Assembly: GCA_007922195.1 (NCBI GenBank)
Contig: ML681994.1
Coordinates: forward strand, 52,433,404 to 52,497,403
DNA from: Podocnemis expansa
Lineage: Eukaryota; Chordata; Testudines; Podocnemididae
Reading direction: 5' to 3'
DNA length: 64,000 bases
Positions within the stretch are counted from its first letter, which is position 1. Each line of letters opens with the position of its first letter. This document shows positions 22,079-46,599 of the stretch, in pieces. The translations under genes were made by a program, and so were the position numbers. The notes beneath the pieces are model-generated. The model did no database searches, was not told where the DNA came from, and was given only the letters and a program-made list of their open reading frames with translations.

Positions 22079-22848
22079 ACAGGAGTAGCCGTGTTAGTCT
22101 GTGTACAGCAAAAAAAGCAAATACTCATCCACAACCTGAAGCGAATACTCACCAGCAACCGTACACCATACAACAAGAACACCAACCCAGGAACCTATCC
22201 TTGCAACAAACCCTGTTGCCAACTCTGCTGACACATAGACTCCAGTGATACCATCACAGGTCCCAACCACATCAGCTACACCATCAGGAGCTCACTTACC
22301 ACATACACATTAGTGGATGTACAGATCATGTGCCAGCAACGAAACTCTGCCATGGACTTTGGCCAAACTGGACTGTCCTTGCGTAAAAGGATAAATGGAC
22401 ACGAATCAGACATCAAAAATGGCAACATCCATAAACCAGTAGAACACTTCAGTCTCCATGGACAGTCAGTAGCAGACTTGAAAGATGCCATACTTCAACG
22501 AAGATACTTCAAAACAAACTTCAGTGTGAAACTGCACAGTTGGAGCTAATCTGCAAGCTTGACACCATCAGACTGGGTCTGAATAGGGAGTTGGAATAGT
22601 TAACACACAAAAAGTGATTGATCTGTTCACATATTCTCTTCCTTCGATCAAATGGTGTGAATGGGTGCCATCTGCTCTCTAAACTAATTTTGTTAACACT
22701 TGCCCTCCTGTATCCTGGCATGTGTATATATACACCACTCAACTATATCTTCCACTTCATGCATCCGATGAAGTAGGCTGGAGCCCATGAAAGCTTGACC
22801 AGTGAAATTTGTTAGTCTTTAAGATGCCAAGGGGCTCTTGTTGTTTTT
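22079..22848 (+). mobile_element. Penelope-like element, 5'-truncated, with 12-bp target duplication
   Basis: 770 bp between exact copies of GGGTTTATTTAC (22067-22078 and 22849-22860). The left end holds GTAGCCGTGTTAGTCTGTGTA, the terminal sequence found in all short copies in this window. It is followed by the last part of the ORF (endonuclease), a 3' UTR, and a right end with GCCCATGAAAGCTTG and GTTAGTCTTTAAGATGCC. A terminal repeat joined to a truncated body fits the pLTR structure of Penelope-like elements. Confidence 0.8.
22130..22549 (+). pseudogene. GIY-YIG endonuclease domain of a Penelope-like element
   Basis: One frame, with a single TGA at 22229-22231, reads NRTPYNKNTNPGTYPCNKP, CCQLC (zinc-binding cysteines before the nuclease), ITGPNHISYTIRSS, then FGQTGLSLRKRINGH, HKPVEHFSLHGQ and LKDAILQRRYF. 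The GQTG-x3-LR-x-R-x3-H pattern is the core of GIY-YIG nucleases of Penelope-like elements. The usual Tyr residues of the GIY-YIG motif are degraded. It is truncated at the N-terminus; no RT is present. Confidence 0.75.
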
Positions 22849-22860
22849 GGGTTTATTTAC

Positions 22861-23274
22861 TTTGCAAAAGAGAAGACAGAGAGACACAACATACCTGTAT
22901 AGAAAAGACCTATTACTAACCCTAAGTCATCTAGTCCTAAGCTTGTTTCACCTCAGAAGGGGCATCAGTCCATCTTTTGTTTATCTGGTATCCAGATTCA
23001 GGTTCAATAAAACATAAGCTTTCATTTTTATAAGTTTTTATACTTTGTTGAATAGACAAATATCTGTGAATTAGTTTGGTACTGTCCTAAACAGCTATAA
23101 AGCTATAAACTATAAAGCTAATAATGGCTAATTAGGAATCACCTTTGAAAGTAATGTAGGTATGCAATTTGCTTACACAGTTAACAACTGTACATGCACA
23201 ACAGTTTGCTGCAGGCAGGAACTGTCAGAGGGCAGAAGTAGCAGTGATCCAGAAAGGGCCATGTATCACTAAAA
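22861..23274. other. Intergenic DNA, nothing recognised
   Basis: AT-rich sequence with no repeat ends or coding features. Confidence 0.3.
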
Positions 23275-23282
23275 CCATACCC

Positions 23283-23742
23283 AAATGGTTTTCAACTGGT
23301 GTGTCATGAGAACTGTCCAAGTGTGCTGTATAACTCTGTAGAAAGGTAATGAAAAACTGTGTAAAACAAACATGGTGTAATCTTAGACAACATTCTATCC
23401 AAACAAAATTACAACTCATAAAACTTGTGAAAAATTAACCATCAAATTAAAATCAAGGTATCAGTCTTTCGATTCTAAACTGTGAACATTCTAAAGGCAG
23501 GTGGCCAAAGGGCAAAATTGAGATGACTTCTTTTTTCCTGGTGTATTTGAAACATTCATGCACTTGATCGTTCTTCAGCCTGTTGGATGCACTATGTTGC
23601 GAACCTCTCTAGTAAGACTAACCACAACAGTAAGTAAATGTGACATTTATGATCAATCGATTCAGCCAAAAACTGAGGCCTGCCATGGAATTGTCTGTCT
23701 CATTGAAGTGTGCCATGTTATTGAAAAGGTTGGGAACCACTG
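23283..23742. mobile_element. hAT element
   Basis: 460 bp. Left end AAATGGTTTTCAACTGGTG (first bases mutated from CAG). Right end AAGGTTGGGAACCACTG. Flanks CCATACCC (23275-23282) and CCATACTC (23743-23750) match at 7 of 8. No transposase. Confidence 0.75.
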
Positions 23743-24089
23743 CCATACTCTACCCTTTATTTCTGTTGAATGGATTATCTACACTGAGAGTAGTATACAT
23801 CTCTAACTTGAAAGTCATGGCCCAGAGCCACATTTTAACACGTAATAGACCATCTCCCCAGACCATTTAGTGGTTTTAGCTAAACATGTCCCAGTGAACT
23901 GTGGTTTGTCACTGAAGTGTTTACAGACTTAACTATGATGGACCTATGACACTCTGTAGTAATTTACTACTATAAAACTATATTCCGTAGATAAAAACAA
24001 TTGCATTGTTGTATCCTTAAAAATTCTTCAGATACAGGTACCAAACAAAGTGAAAGCTTCTCAGGCAGACAAGATTTAACGCACAAAAG

Positions 24090-26725
24090 CCAATTGCATT
24101 ATGTGTTTATTAAGAAAAAGTACTTCACATTTATATAGAAAAGGTCATTTTCCTGAACATACATAATCTATAAAATCATACAGATAAGGCTCAGCTGCTT
24201 TCCAACTGGATTTTTTTCAGTTTAAGGAAATCTTGTGAAAGTATCAGGTGATTTATGAATTTTCATGCTCTTCCACCAAGAAAAAAATAATTAGTTAATT
24301 GGTTAATGTCAAATTTTAATTTACAGGCGTAGATAAGCCTCAAATAGTAACCCACATAGAAGCTTTGAGGCAAAAATACTGCACTGTTTAAAACAAAGTG
24401 TAATAAAAGTTGTTTTCTATGGAAAAACACAATGTGCCTTCATTTCTATTAATATCTAACTCTGCTCATCTTGTCTCTTTCCCTTCTATCACCTGCCCTT
24501 TTATTCTCCTCTGCTTTCTCTGTGCCTATCCAGACATCTTCTGATGATCTGAAGTGGTAACATTCTGCCAGTTTTTTTCTGGTCCACAAAACTTCTCTTA
24601 CTGGTATGCTATGATTTACATGAACAAACTCACATCCAGTTTCCTTAAATTTCTCCTCTTCCTCTCATAATGGGAACCCTTTCTGCACAGCTGTTGCATA
24701 AAATAAAATGGATCAAAGGCAACATTATCTGCACTATGTTCTGTTCATTTTAACAGTATCTTTTCCAGTGTACTGCTATCCTGTCCAGGGCCAATATTAT
24801 TTAATACAGCAAATGCTACTGAAGGAGTTAAGATCATTCTTTAAATACAATTCTGTTCACTAGAAATTTCATGGTGGGAAATTCAAAACCACTCACTGTT
24901 GGTCCAACTCTTGTTGCTCCGCCTGACACAGGTAGGCCAATACTCAACACTTTTGAAAATCCCACCTTTGCTTGCTAAATATTATTAATTCACACATTAA
25001 CAGCAATCAAGGTGTTTCATATGACCATGCAAAGTTTTTAAAAGCCTCCTTGCTCCCTGAAAATATATCTTTTATTCCTGCAACATAATATAGCAGACAA
25101 AATGATTTAAATTAAAAGTTAAACCATCTCAAAAGGGTTCATATGTTTTCACTGTTACAGAACTCACCGCTGTCTACTTTTTCTTTTCTAATTGCCCTTC
25201 TCCAGTGTCAAATAGTAGTAACAAAATAAAAAGTGTTAGCACAAAATCCTGTACCATAAAGAAAAACAGATCTATTTACAGTTAAAAAATAAATTAATTA
25301 ATCAAGGTACACATGCCTTTTATGTTACAGTTCTTTTCAACAAGAACATTAAGATGAAGTGGTTACACTTAGTTTATTCTATTTTGAAAGATTCTGCCAC
25401 ATGTCCTATATTTTAAACTGGGACTATCACCCGTAATTATGATCAGTTTGGAAGAAACTTTTATTGGCAAAGACACTATGGCTCACTAGCTGCAAATAGG
25501 TGGATGATTTCTGTATGGTCACGATGATCCATGCATGTGATTCAGTTTTAGAATCTGATCACAATACAATAAAAAGTAAATTGTTAATGACAATGTTTTA
25601 GCCTGTCATTTAATGACAAAAGTGAAAACATTTTATCAACAATAAAGATCGCAACATCTTAACACCTCCAATGAACTGTAATTTGTGAAACAAAAAAGTA
25701 AGTATTACTGAAAAAGAACATGAAGACCATCACTTGGTGAATGTGCTACTATTAAACTCAAGATTATTAAAGAGTAATTCCACCCTTACAGAACAAGTTT
25801 TTTCTTTTCTAGCTGATTCTGAATTCAAACATATAATCTGCACTATTAGATATCAATAGTTTAATCTGATAAGTAGTACTGTATGATGCTACTTATATAA
25901 ATTCATTATCCTGCATAATAAAAAGCAAGGAAGACTTTTGGAACACAAGGACAGAAAACAGTTTTGCTTAGAAATAGGCTAGGTCTGATTATAAATTTAG
26001 TCACATGTCTAAGACATTATGTTATAACATCATTTTTTTTTCTTACCCATCATCAAAAGCATGGAAAAAAAACGACATGGAATAGGCAACAATGCTTATT
26101 AAAATACAATTTTTAAAGACTTTAGTGCACCTCTAAAAACCTAGACTATCACAGCAAAACAATGGGAAACATACACTAGACAGAATTCAGTGATTTCATT
26201 GATACACTATGGTCTGCATTACAGAAACCATATAGCACTTTATGTCTGGCTTGGTGAACAGAGCCACATCTGCTAGTTTTATGGCAGATCCAGGTTAGAT
26301 TTCTAGTTCCTGTCTTTCATTCCCCCTTCTGCCAGGGGCTGGAAATGTATTTGGAGGACAACTATTTCAGCTCTGGAAGGGAAAATGAAGTGCTTCATGC
26401 TACTAATTAGCAATCTGTGCCCAATTAAGGAACAATAATGACAAGTTATTAACTGACTCATCTGGTCCTTTCTGCCCAGAAAGATGGTGGCTGCCCAATG
26501 AAACTTACAGCCTAAGAAAGTTAAGATGGTGAATCCTGGCTTCTGGCTCTGAAAAGAAGGAAGAGGACACCCTCCCTCAAACAAAGTAAAATCAGTGTTT
26601 TGGAGAAACCTTTGGATATATTAATTTAAACATATAATCTTTACTTTAAAGTATCAATAATTTAACTGGATAAGAAGTAAATTACATACAGCATTTGAAC
26701 TATGTATAGAAAGACTTCAGAATTT
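24090..26725 (-). other. TMEM19: Probable TMEM19 3' UTR
   Basis: The 2.6 kb after the stop codon is AT-rich, holds no recognisable transposon, and contrasts with repeat-packed DNA on both sides. That fits a long 3' UTR on the minus strand. The end point is an inference from the AATAAA signal at 24111-24106. More proximal AATAAA motifs (for example near 25456 and 25070) would give shorter forms. Confidence 0.45.
24106..24111 (-). terminator. TMEM19: Candidate distal polyadenylation signal of TMEM19
   Basis: AATAAA on the minus strand (TTTATT on plus). It lies at the lower edge of the repeat-poor block, with cleavage expected about 10-25 nt further down, near 24085-24095. Other copies of the hexamer exist upstream, so its use is unproven. 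Confidence 0.35.
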
Positions 26726-40056
<13,331 letters not shown>

Positions 40057-40205
40057 CTATGGGAGAGTAAGAGCAAAAAGTATGTGAAATACACTTTCTA
40101 GTAAAGAGCCATTTTTGCTAAAAGCAAAGTTTGATGCAGGGACTGTAGCTTGGACTGGGAAAAATTCCTCACATCCCAGCTGAGCTAAAGCCACATAGAC
40201 TCCCC

Positions 40206-40418
40206 AGGAAGTCCGGTGGTATGTAAAAGACTAACAAATTTATTGCATGAGCTTTCGTGGGAGAAAAATCCCCCTTTTTCAGACCTTTCAAGCATCTAAC
40301 GAAGTGACATTTTCTCCCATGAAAGCTCATGCAATAAATAAATTTGCTAGTCTTTCAGCTACCACCAGACTCCTGGTTTGTTTTGCTGAAGTAGAGTAAC
40401 AGGCCTACCCCTTTGGAA
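40206..40418. repeat. Penelope-like pLTR foldback
   Basis: Left arm GGAAGTCCGGTGGTATGTAA and TTGCATGAGCTTTCGTGGGA; right arm TCCCATGAAAGCTCATGCAA and CACCAGACTCC; tail TAACAGGCCTACCCCTTTGG. Confidence 0.7.
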
Positions 40419-40430
40419 CTCCCCCAAGGA

Positions 40431-40696
40431 TAGGGTTACCAGATGTCAGGCAGAAAGAGGACACGTCCTCCTTTTTACCTTCCCGTCCTCCATCCGGCAG
40501 GCTTTTAAAAAATACATAATTTTGCCTGTTTTTACTCACAGGGGTTAAAGCACGCTGCAACGCCGCAACACACCCTATTTTTAGGGGGAAGCGTTCCAGG
40601 GTCCCCTAAAGACAGCAGACTATGACATAAATGCTCCATTTTCTCCATGTGTCTTCCAATGTCCTCCTTTCCAGGCTTTGGGATCTGGTAACCCTA
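40431..40696. mobile_element. TIR element with TAGGGTTACCAGAT ends
   Basis: 266 bp, left TAGGGTTACCAGAT, right ATCTGGTAACCCTA, a perfect 14-bp inverted repeat. AGGA flanks both sides (40427-40430 and 40697-40700), a possible short target duplication. Non-coding; superfamily not assigned. Confidence 0.7.
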
Positions 40697-40829
40697 AGGA
40701 GCGGCCAGCAAGAGGAGCCCCCCCCAGAGGGTGCACAATGGGGGCTCAGCCCATGACACCCCCAGAAGAGGGGGGGGCCAGAAAGGGCTAAGCAACCTGG
40801 TGACGCTCCCCCCTCCCATAATGAAACTG

Positions 40830-41240
40830 ACGCTGTGGTTGGGGTCCCTTCCTGCCCCCCCCCAGGGGGGCTTGCAAGCGCGGAGGGGGCTGCGCGTCCT
40901 TCCCCGTAGGAGGGTGGTTTGGGAGGGCGGAGGCGCCTCCAGGTCCGCGCTCTGCCTCACCCTCTACGGTGCACCGCGGCGGGGTCGCGGTCCGGCGCCG
41001 GCCTCGGCCTCATGCTCCTCCCCCGCGCCTCCGGCCTCCCCGGCCCCGCCGCGCGCCCGCCCGCGCGCCCACCGGGAAACCGCGCATGCGCCGCTGCCGG
41101 CCCGGCACTGCTCCTCCCACCTGCGTCTCCGCTCGGGCCGGGAGAGACCCTCCCCCACCGCCCCGCCACGGCGCGTGCGCAGCGCTCCCGCCTGCCACAG
41201 CCACGCCCCCCCCCCCGCCTGACCGTGGGGGCAGGGATTT
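40830..41240. promoter_or_regulatory. TMEM19: CpG island, likely TMEM19 promoter with non-coding exon 1
   Basis: This is the densest run of CpG dinucleotides near the gene, with GCGC- and CCGCC-rich sequence and little decay to TG/CA. It lies about 0.8-1.2 kb upstream of exon 2. A possible minus-strand donor (AGG|GTGAGG) sits at 40961/40960 and could end a 5' UTR exon. Exon 2 opens with a good acceptor, so a spliced upstream exon is required. The long open frames in this GC-rich stretch on both strands are compositional. Confidence 0.6.
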
Positions 41241-43242
41241 CCCTACCCTACCCCCCCACTTGTCAGGTAGCCCCACTATTACACCACTTCCGTGAGCACT
41301 TCCAGCACCCCAATCATTTCCAGTCCTGGGGAGAAGACTGGTGGGGAGACCCCTCGCACTGTGCCTGTGCCCCCCATGACCGCAGAACCAGGCCCCCACA
41401 GACACCCCCGCCCCGCGGCTCTGTGGGCCCAGCGTTTGTCCCCAATGCCAACCGGCCCTCCGCACCCATCGGGGACAGGCAGAGGCGTCACTGGCGCCTG
41501 GGGCATGTGCCCCGTGTCTGGGCCACCCTGTCCCAGACTGGGGACCCTGGCCGGGGCGCCCTCCGCAGCACCTGCCTCTCCCAGTCCCAGCCCCGGCTCC
41601 GGCCAGGCATCAGGGCTGGGAAACCCGCAGCACCGCCTGCCTCTCCTGGTCACAAAACCAGCCGGGCATCTGGGGCCAGGCTGGAGGCAGCAGGAGCCAA
41701 ATGAATTATTGGGCCCAGGTGCCACAATGTGACCGAGGGGGCGTGGCCTGGACCCATGCCCTGGGTCTGTTCTGGGGCCAGCGATGTTTCTGGGGACAGG
41801 CAACTCCCCCCTGAGAGCCTGTGCTCCTCCACCTCTGTGGCAGCAGGACTAACTGCCCCACACAGCCCATACGATCCCCCAGCCCCTTATGGCAGGGATT
41901 TGCCGTTCCACACCAACCCTGAACTCTCCACCTCTGTGACAGGGCGACCAAATTTCCCACTCAGCTATGTCCCCTTACCTGTCACAGCTGAAGCTGGTCC
42001 CACCCCCTGAGCCCACACACAGGCCCCAATCTTTGAATCCCCCTTCTGACTGTGCCTCTTCAAACTTTGCAGTGAGCTGGGACTTCTTCCCACCCCCACA
42101 CCAAGCAGCCAGTGGCCTCCTCCCAGCCATTACAGCCTCAGCTCTGGCTCCATCCCAGGGATTTTCCTAATACCTCTCCCCACACTCCCACCCAAATTTC
42201 CTGACACTCCCCCCCCCCCAGTTGTCAGCTGCTAACAGTGTTATACCAAATTAGTGAGCACCCCCCAACGTCTACACCCCACCCCCAGTTTCAAGTCTTG
42301 GGGAGAATACTGCTCCATCCCTTCACTGAGGCTGGGGCTGTTTCACCCCACTCCAGCAAGGGGCCCTTCACCTCCTCTCAAGGACAAGTAGGGCTGTGTC
42401 GCTCCCACCACCCCTCTACCCCCAATTAAAGCACTCAGTCTGTGCCTCCAAGCTAAGATCGCGTTCCCTTCCCTCTCTTGCACTGAATATATATTCTCCC
42501 TCCTCCTCAGTAATAACCAGGGTGGGCACCCTCATCCTCTTAATCAGAGGGGATACCTAGGCTCTGTCTCCCGTCCCTACATTAAGCACTGAGTATTTGC
42601 CTCGCCCAATGACTTCCTTCAATGAGAGCCAGTACTGTGTTCTCCAACTTCTCCCTTCTGTTCAGTGAGTCTGTACTCTTTATGCCTCCATGAGATCTCC
42701 TTCCACCCTCAGTTAGAGCAGTACTGTGTGCCCCATCATATGCAGTTAAATATTGATTCTATGCCTGACCCCTGCTCCACTTACTAAGCACCAAGTCCAT
42801 GATACTGTCTGCTTCATGCACTCCTACTCAGTCAGTTCTGGCATTGGTCAGACTCAGGAGTGACCATACAATTTGAAACTAAGGGACTTTAGAATTCCTG
42901 ACATGATATATATTATGGAACAATCTCACTCTCCGATTCATAGAATAATAATGACAGGGTGACGGAATCAACATAAGGATTAGAAATTGAAATTACAGGG
43001 GTAGTAGGGGTAGCTCCAAATATCCTGAGTTAGATTTTAAGCTTGTTAAGACACATCAAAATTCTTCAGCTCCAGAGAAAAAGACTTGAACACCGCCTTT
43101 AAATTAACTCCAGATGAGTGCAGACCAAGCCAGTCTAGCAACTTTAGCAACTTAGTTCTGAGTACATGCCAGGGTTGTTCAGAAGGTGCCAGACCATACA
43201 GTAAAGAAGCCAATAAAAGTTGTTAAGAAGGGTGCTCTGTGA
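41241..43242. repeat. C-rich upstream region with degenerate repeated phrases
   Basis: GAGCACTTCCAGCACCCC...CAGTCCTGGGGAGAA at about 41295 recurs at 42254 as GAGCACCCCCCAACG...AAGTCTTGGGGAGAA. CTCCACCTCTGTGGCAG (41826) recurs as CTCCACCTCTGTGACAG (41926). AAGCACTSAGT phrases recur near 42428, 42584 and 42784. It is probably a decayed tandem array. No gene is seen. Confidence 0.4.
41480..41792. mobile_element. GC-rich hAT-type element upstream of TMEM19
   Basis: 313 bp between exact duplications GGGACAGG (41472-41479 and 41793-41800). Ends CAGAGGCGTCACTGGCG and CCAGCGATGTTTCTG. Confidence 0.88.
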
Positions 43243-43590
43243 CAACGGTGGGTTACTCACCAGTAACCGTCCTTCTTCGAGATGGGCTGCTTGGACCCAT
43301 TCAGTAATAGATGTTTCTGGGCTGGAGTGCTGGATTGGTTGGAAAAAACTTGTCCTAGCCTGTCAGGAGAGGGCAGGCGGCCTCCACCCCCCGCGCCACC
43401 CCCTGGCCATACATACAGCCACCTCCTGACCCCTCCTCAGTTCCTTAGAGTCGCCACCTCCAGATGCGCGGACAGAGGGGAGGGACCTGAATGGATCCGA
43501 GCAGCCCATCTCGAAGAAGGATAGTTACTTGTGAGTAACCCACCGTTCTTCTTCGAGCGCTGCTCAGATTCATTCAGTAATAGGTGACTA
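43243..43590. repeat. DIRS terminal repeat plus internal complementary region
   Basis: Contains a large palindrome: GGTGGGTTACTCACCAGTAA and CCTTCTTCGAGATGGGCTGC on the left are mirrored by GCAGCCCATCTCGAAGAAGG and GTGAGTAACCCACC on the right. This is the hallmark arrangement for circular-junction replication in DIRS elements. Confidence 0.7.
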
Positions 43591-46083
43591 CTAGCCATGC
43601 TGATGGATGGCGGGTAGAATTGGGTCTTCTGCCTTCAGCACAGCAACATGCCCCATATGGGAGAAGTCCAGCAGCAAGAATCTAGCTGGAGTCAAGAGGT
43701 GAACAGGCCTTGACGTGGCCCAGAAGAGTCAAGAACTGAGGGCCAACCCAGGCCAGGGGCAGGACTGAGCCCGCCGAGACATATGCAGATAAGCAGGTCG
43801 GAACAAGGTCACCATAACCGGAGTAAAGGACACAACGTGAACATAGAGGGTTGCGTTAGATGTTCCACATAGGTGGAAACGTGAAGTATGACAGACAGAA
43901 TATAGTTTCTGGCCATGGGCCTTGCAGCGTGGTCTCGTGGGAGAATGTTGGATGCCAGCAAGTGTGGATTTAGCCATATTAGCCATGTCCCGCACAAGAA
44001 TGATGAAAGGGTGGAGATTACTCCCTGAACTGATCATGCCAAGGCCTTAGCTGGAACCACAGAGCTATGAACTGATCTGGATGACTACTGGGTATGCAGG
44101 TAGCCGTAGGAGAATAACCTTATCCCTTGGCCAGGTCGCAACCAAATGTAGCAGAGTCTGGTTGATGCGAGTGACAGTGAAGATACAGGGTTGTAGGGTG
44201 GGGCCCCGAGAACGACTGAGAAGGCCCGCAAGACACTGAACAGCAGCATATAGAGGCCCAACCTGAGCAGAATGGAGGGCCTACAGCATGCTAGCTATAG
44301 AACGGGGTAGTGTGCGAGCGCACATTTTCAGCCGAATCAGGTACCAAGGACCGGGTTCTCGCAGGAGAGAGGCTCCAGGACATAAGAGCCACAGAAAAGC
44401 AAGGTAGCCTGAGGCAGTGCTATTGAGTTGGTCCTTATAAGGCCCGCAGTAGCATGAGAACTCATGGGAAGGGCCCGCTCGGCCTATATCTCGCAGGGTT
44501 TCGCATCGTGAGAGCCCTCACAAGTGCGTGAGGGAGGGAGAAGAAGAATCGGGGATAGCTATCATTTGGTCACCCCAACGTGGACCAATAGGTTTGTAGA
44601 AGTGCTGTGTAAGGTCATGGTCTCAAGCACCTATAGTATTTCCAGGAAGGATAGTGCTACCGCTCTGCCGCACCAGTGTGGGCTCTAAGGAAAAACTCCT
44701 CAATACAGGGATATCCCAAAAACCCGGATGCCGGGGAAGGTTCATTTCCTACCAGCTAGGAAGTGAATCCACCACAGGGTGGCAACTGCAATATTTCAAG
44801 GGTTCTCTGGGGTTAGAGGACCGAATGAAGTATTGTCCCCAGGTGGGAAGTCGGAAGGTGATTTGAGGGAGTACAATCCCTAAATTCCTGGATATTGCAG
44901 GAAGTAGGCTCTAGCTTGATTCCCTCTGTCTATCACACCAGTGGACGGGCAGTGTATGTAAACAGTTCCTCAAGAATTGAGGAGGAACAGCAGTACTATT
45001 GGGCACCACTGACACATGTGGGGGTAACCCCGCGGTAGAGTTATAGGTCTGCAATCAGACGCAGTAGGAAGGCCCCAAAAAACAAAGGGCGGGGGGGGCG
45101 TGCCCTGCCAGGGTACAAGACCGAGAGGCAGAAAAGGCAACTACAAGTCCCTTGGGAAGGATCCCCTCTGCCTACATGTGGTCTCCTGCCCAGTATGATG
45201 GCTGGTGACGTAGAGGAGGGCGCTGATGAGAGAAGGCCCCATAGGGTGACCCCTCGCTGTTCCCTTTACGTGGAGATGCGACTAGGTGTCCTCTCCTAGG
45301 TTCCCTATCTGCGGGTTCGAGGAAGGTACACCCGGCCCCTACTTATGAGCGAGGGCGTAAGGAGAATTGACCACCGCGTTTGTGAGGTGGGCTTAGGACG
45401 AGGGTTCCTAGGGTAGGAACCCTGGTCATCACTGAGATCACCATTGGCTAAGAGTGTGCAGCTGTAGTTCCCATGAGGGAGGGGAGTGGGTTGGGGTGGG
45501 CCGTTCACCTTGGCTCCCCTCAAAGGCTAAGATCCACCCTGGCTAAGTGGATGTGTCCCCCTCGATGAGTAGGAGGTATTCTCATTGAATTGGGGTCGGG
45601 GTCACAAAGGCTGGTACACGTTGAGCCGATGGTATGCGACCGGAGGTATCCCCCCTTCCCTTGACCCGGACTCAGCAAGGCCTACCTGAGGGAGGCATCA
45701 GGGTCACAGGCACAGTCCTGTGTCCAGGTAGGCTTCAAATATGCACATCTCAGAGCCTCTGCAGTAGTGCTGGGGCTACAAGACGCCGCTCTTATCCCAG
45801 GCAATAGTGTTGGCGTGGAAGACGTGGGGTTAGAGGGATGTCCAGGAAGGGAGAGGAGGGGAGAGGGGAAAGGGGCGGTTCTCCATGCGTGTTCGAAGGA
45901 GTCGCTGCTTAAGGGGTGTGGGGCTAGACCACGGTACCATCGGTGCAGGCAGGGGCGTCTATGGTGTCAGGGCCATATCGCCCCAGATGAGAGGTCTGCT
46001 GATGCAGTAGCAAATGGGAAAAAGGGGAAGGGGGGCAAGATGGTTCCCACTGAATCCCGTTCCCTTTTCGAGGGGAAAAGGGT
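43591..46083. other. Unidentified 2.5-kb interior of the DIRS-like element
   Basis: This is where RT, RNase H and recombinase should lie. The sequence is GC-rich with many CpGs and short frames (for example 43729-44037 and 45305-45523, minus), none of which shows RT, RNase H or recombinase motifs on either strand. It may be replaced or captured sequence, or non-autonomous filler. Confidence 0.5.
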
Positions 46084-46091
46084 GTGTCAAC

Positions 46092-46549
46092 CAATGTTCC
46101 CTCTAAGCTGCGCTGGCGCACTGCAGCACAGCACGCCACAGCTGCCAGCGCAGAGAAGGCCGCCGGCAGCGCACGGCTGGCAGCCAGAATCCCTCCATAG
46201 AGCTCCTGTGGAGCAGGGAGTTTTCAAAACTCCCACCCAGAGAAGCTCTAACAGAGCACGCCCAGAAAATCTGAGCATGCTCCGTAGTGCTTCTCTGCCC
46301 CAGGAGTTATGGCTGGGCCGTCCGGCTCCAGTCTAGTCGCAAGGTAAGTTTGTGGGGGCTGGAGGGGCTGCCGGGAGTGGGGGGACGAGCGGGAGCGGGG
46401 GGGGGTGCTGCTGGGAGCAGGGGGGATGCTGCCGGGAGTGGGGGGGGTGAGCGGGAGCGGGAGGGGCTGCACAGTGGGCCTCGTGGGGGGGGGAGTGCAG
46501 CGAGCAACAAGAGTTGCTCAGCTGCCTGCTCCGCTTAGAGGGAACATTG
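46092..46549. mobile_element. hAT element inside the DIRS-like element
   Basis: 458 bp between exact 8-bp duplications GTGTCAAC (46084-46091 and 46550-46557). Ends CAATGTTCCCTCTAAGC and CTTAGAGGGAACATTG. Interior GC-rich with G-run minisatellite (46370-46500). Shares only its ends with 7824-8178. Confidence 0.9.
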
Positions 46550-46599
46550 GTGTCAACCATCTATGATGTTGATGCCCTGATGCCTCTATGCCCGAGGTT

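Larger units (their letters stand above)
40057..40829 (-). other. TMEM19: Likely TMEM19 intron 1
   Basis: Between exon 2 and the CpG island. It holds a Penelope-derived foldback and a TIR element. Confidence 0.5.

Noticed and set aside
1..24000. RAB21, expected next to TMEM19 by vertebrate synteny
   Set aside because: No Ras-like motif or exon was found. It is probably beyond the left edge.
40919..41704. Open frame of 261 codons on the plus strand in the CpG island
   Set aside because: Frames on both strands are open here because of extreme GC content. The protein is Pro/Ala/Arg-rich low-complexity sequence with no domain, and the frame runs into a hAT insertion.
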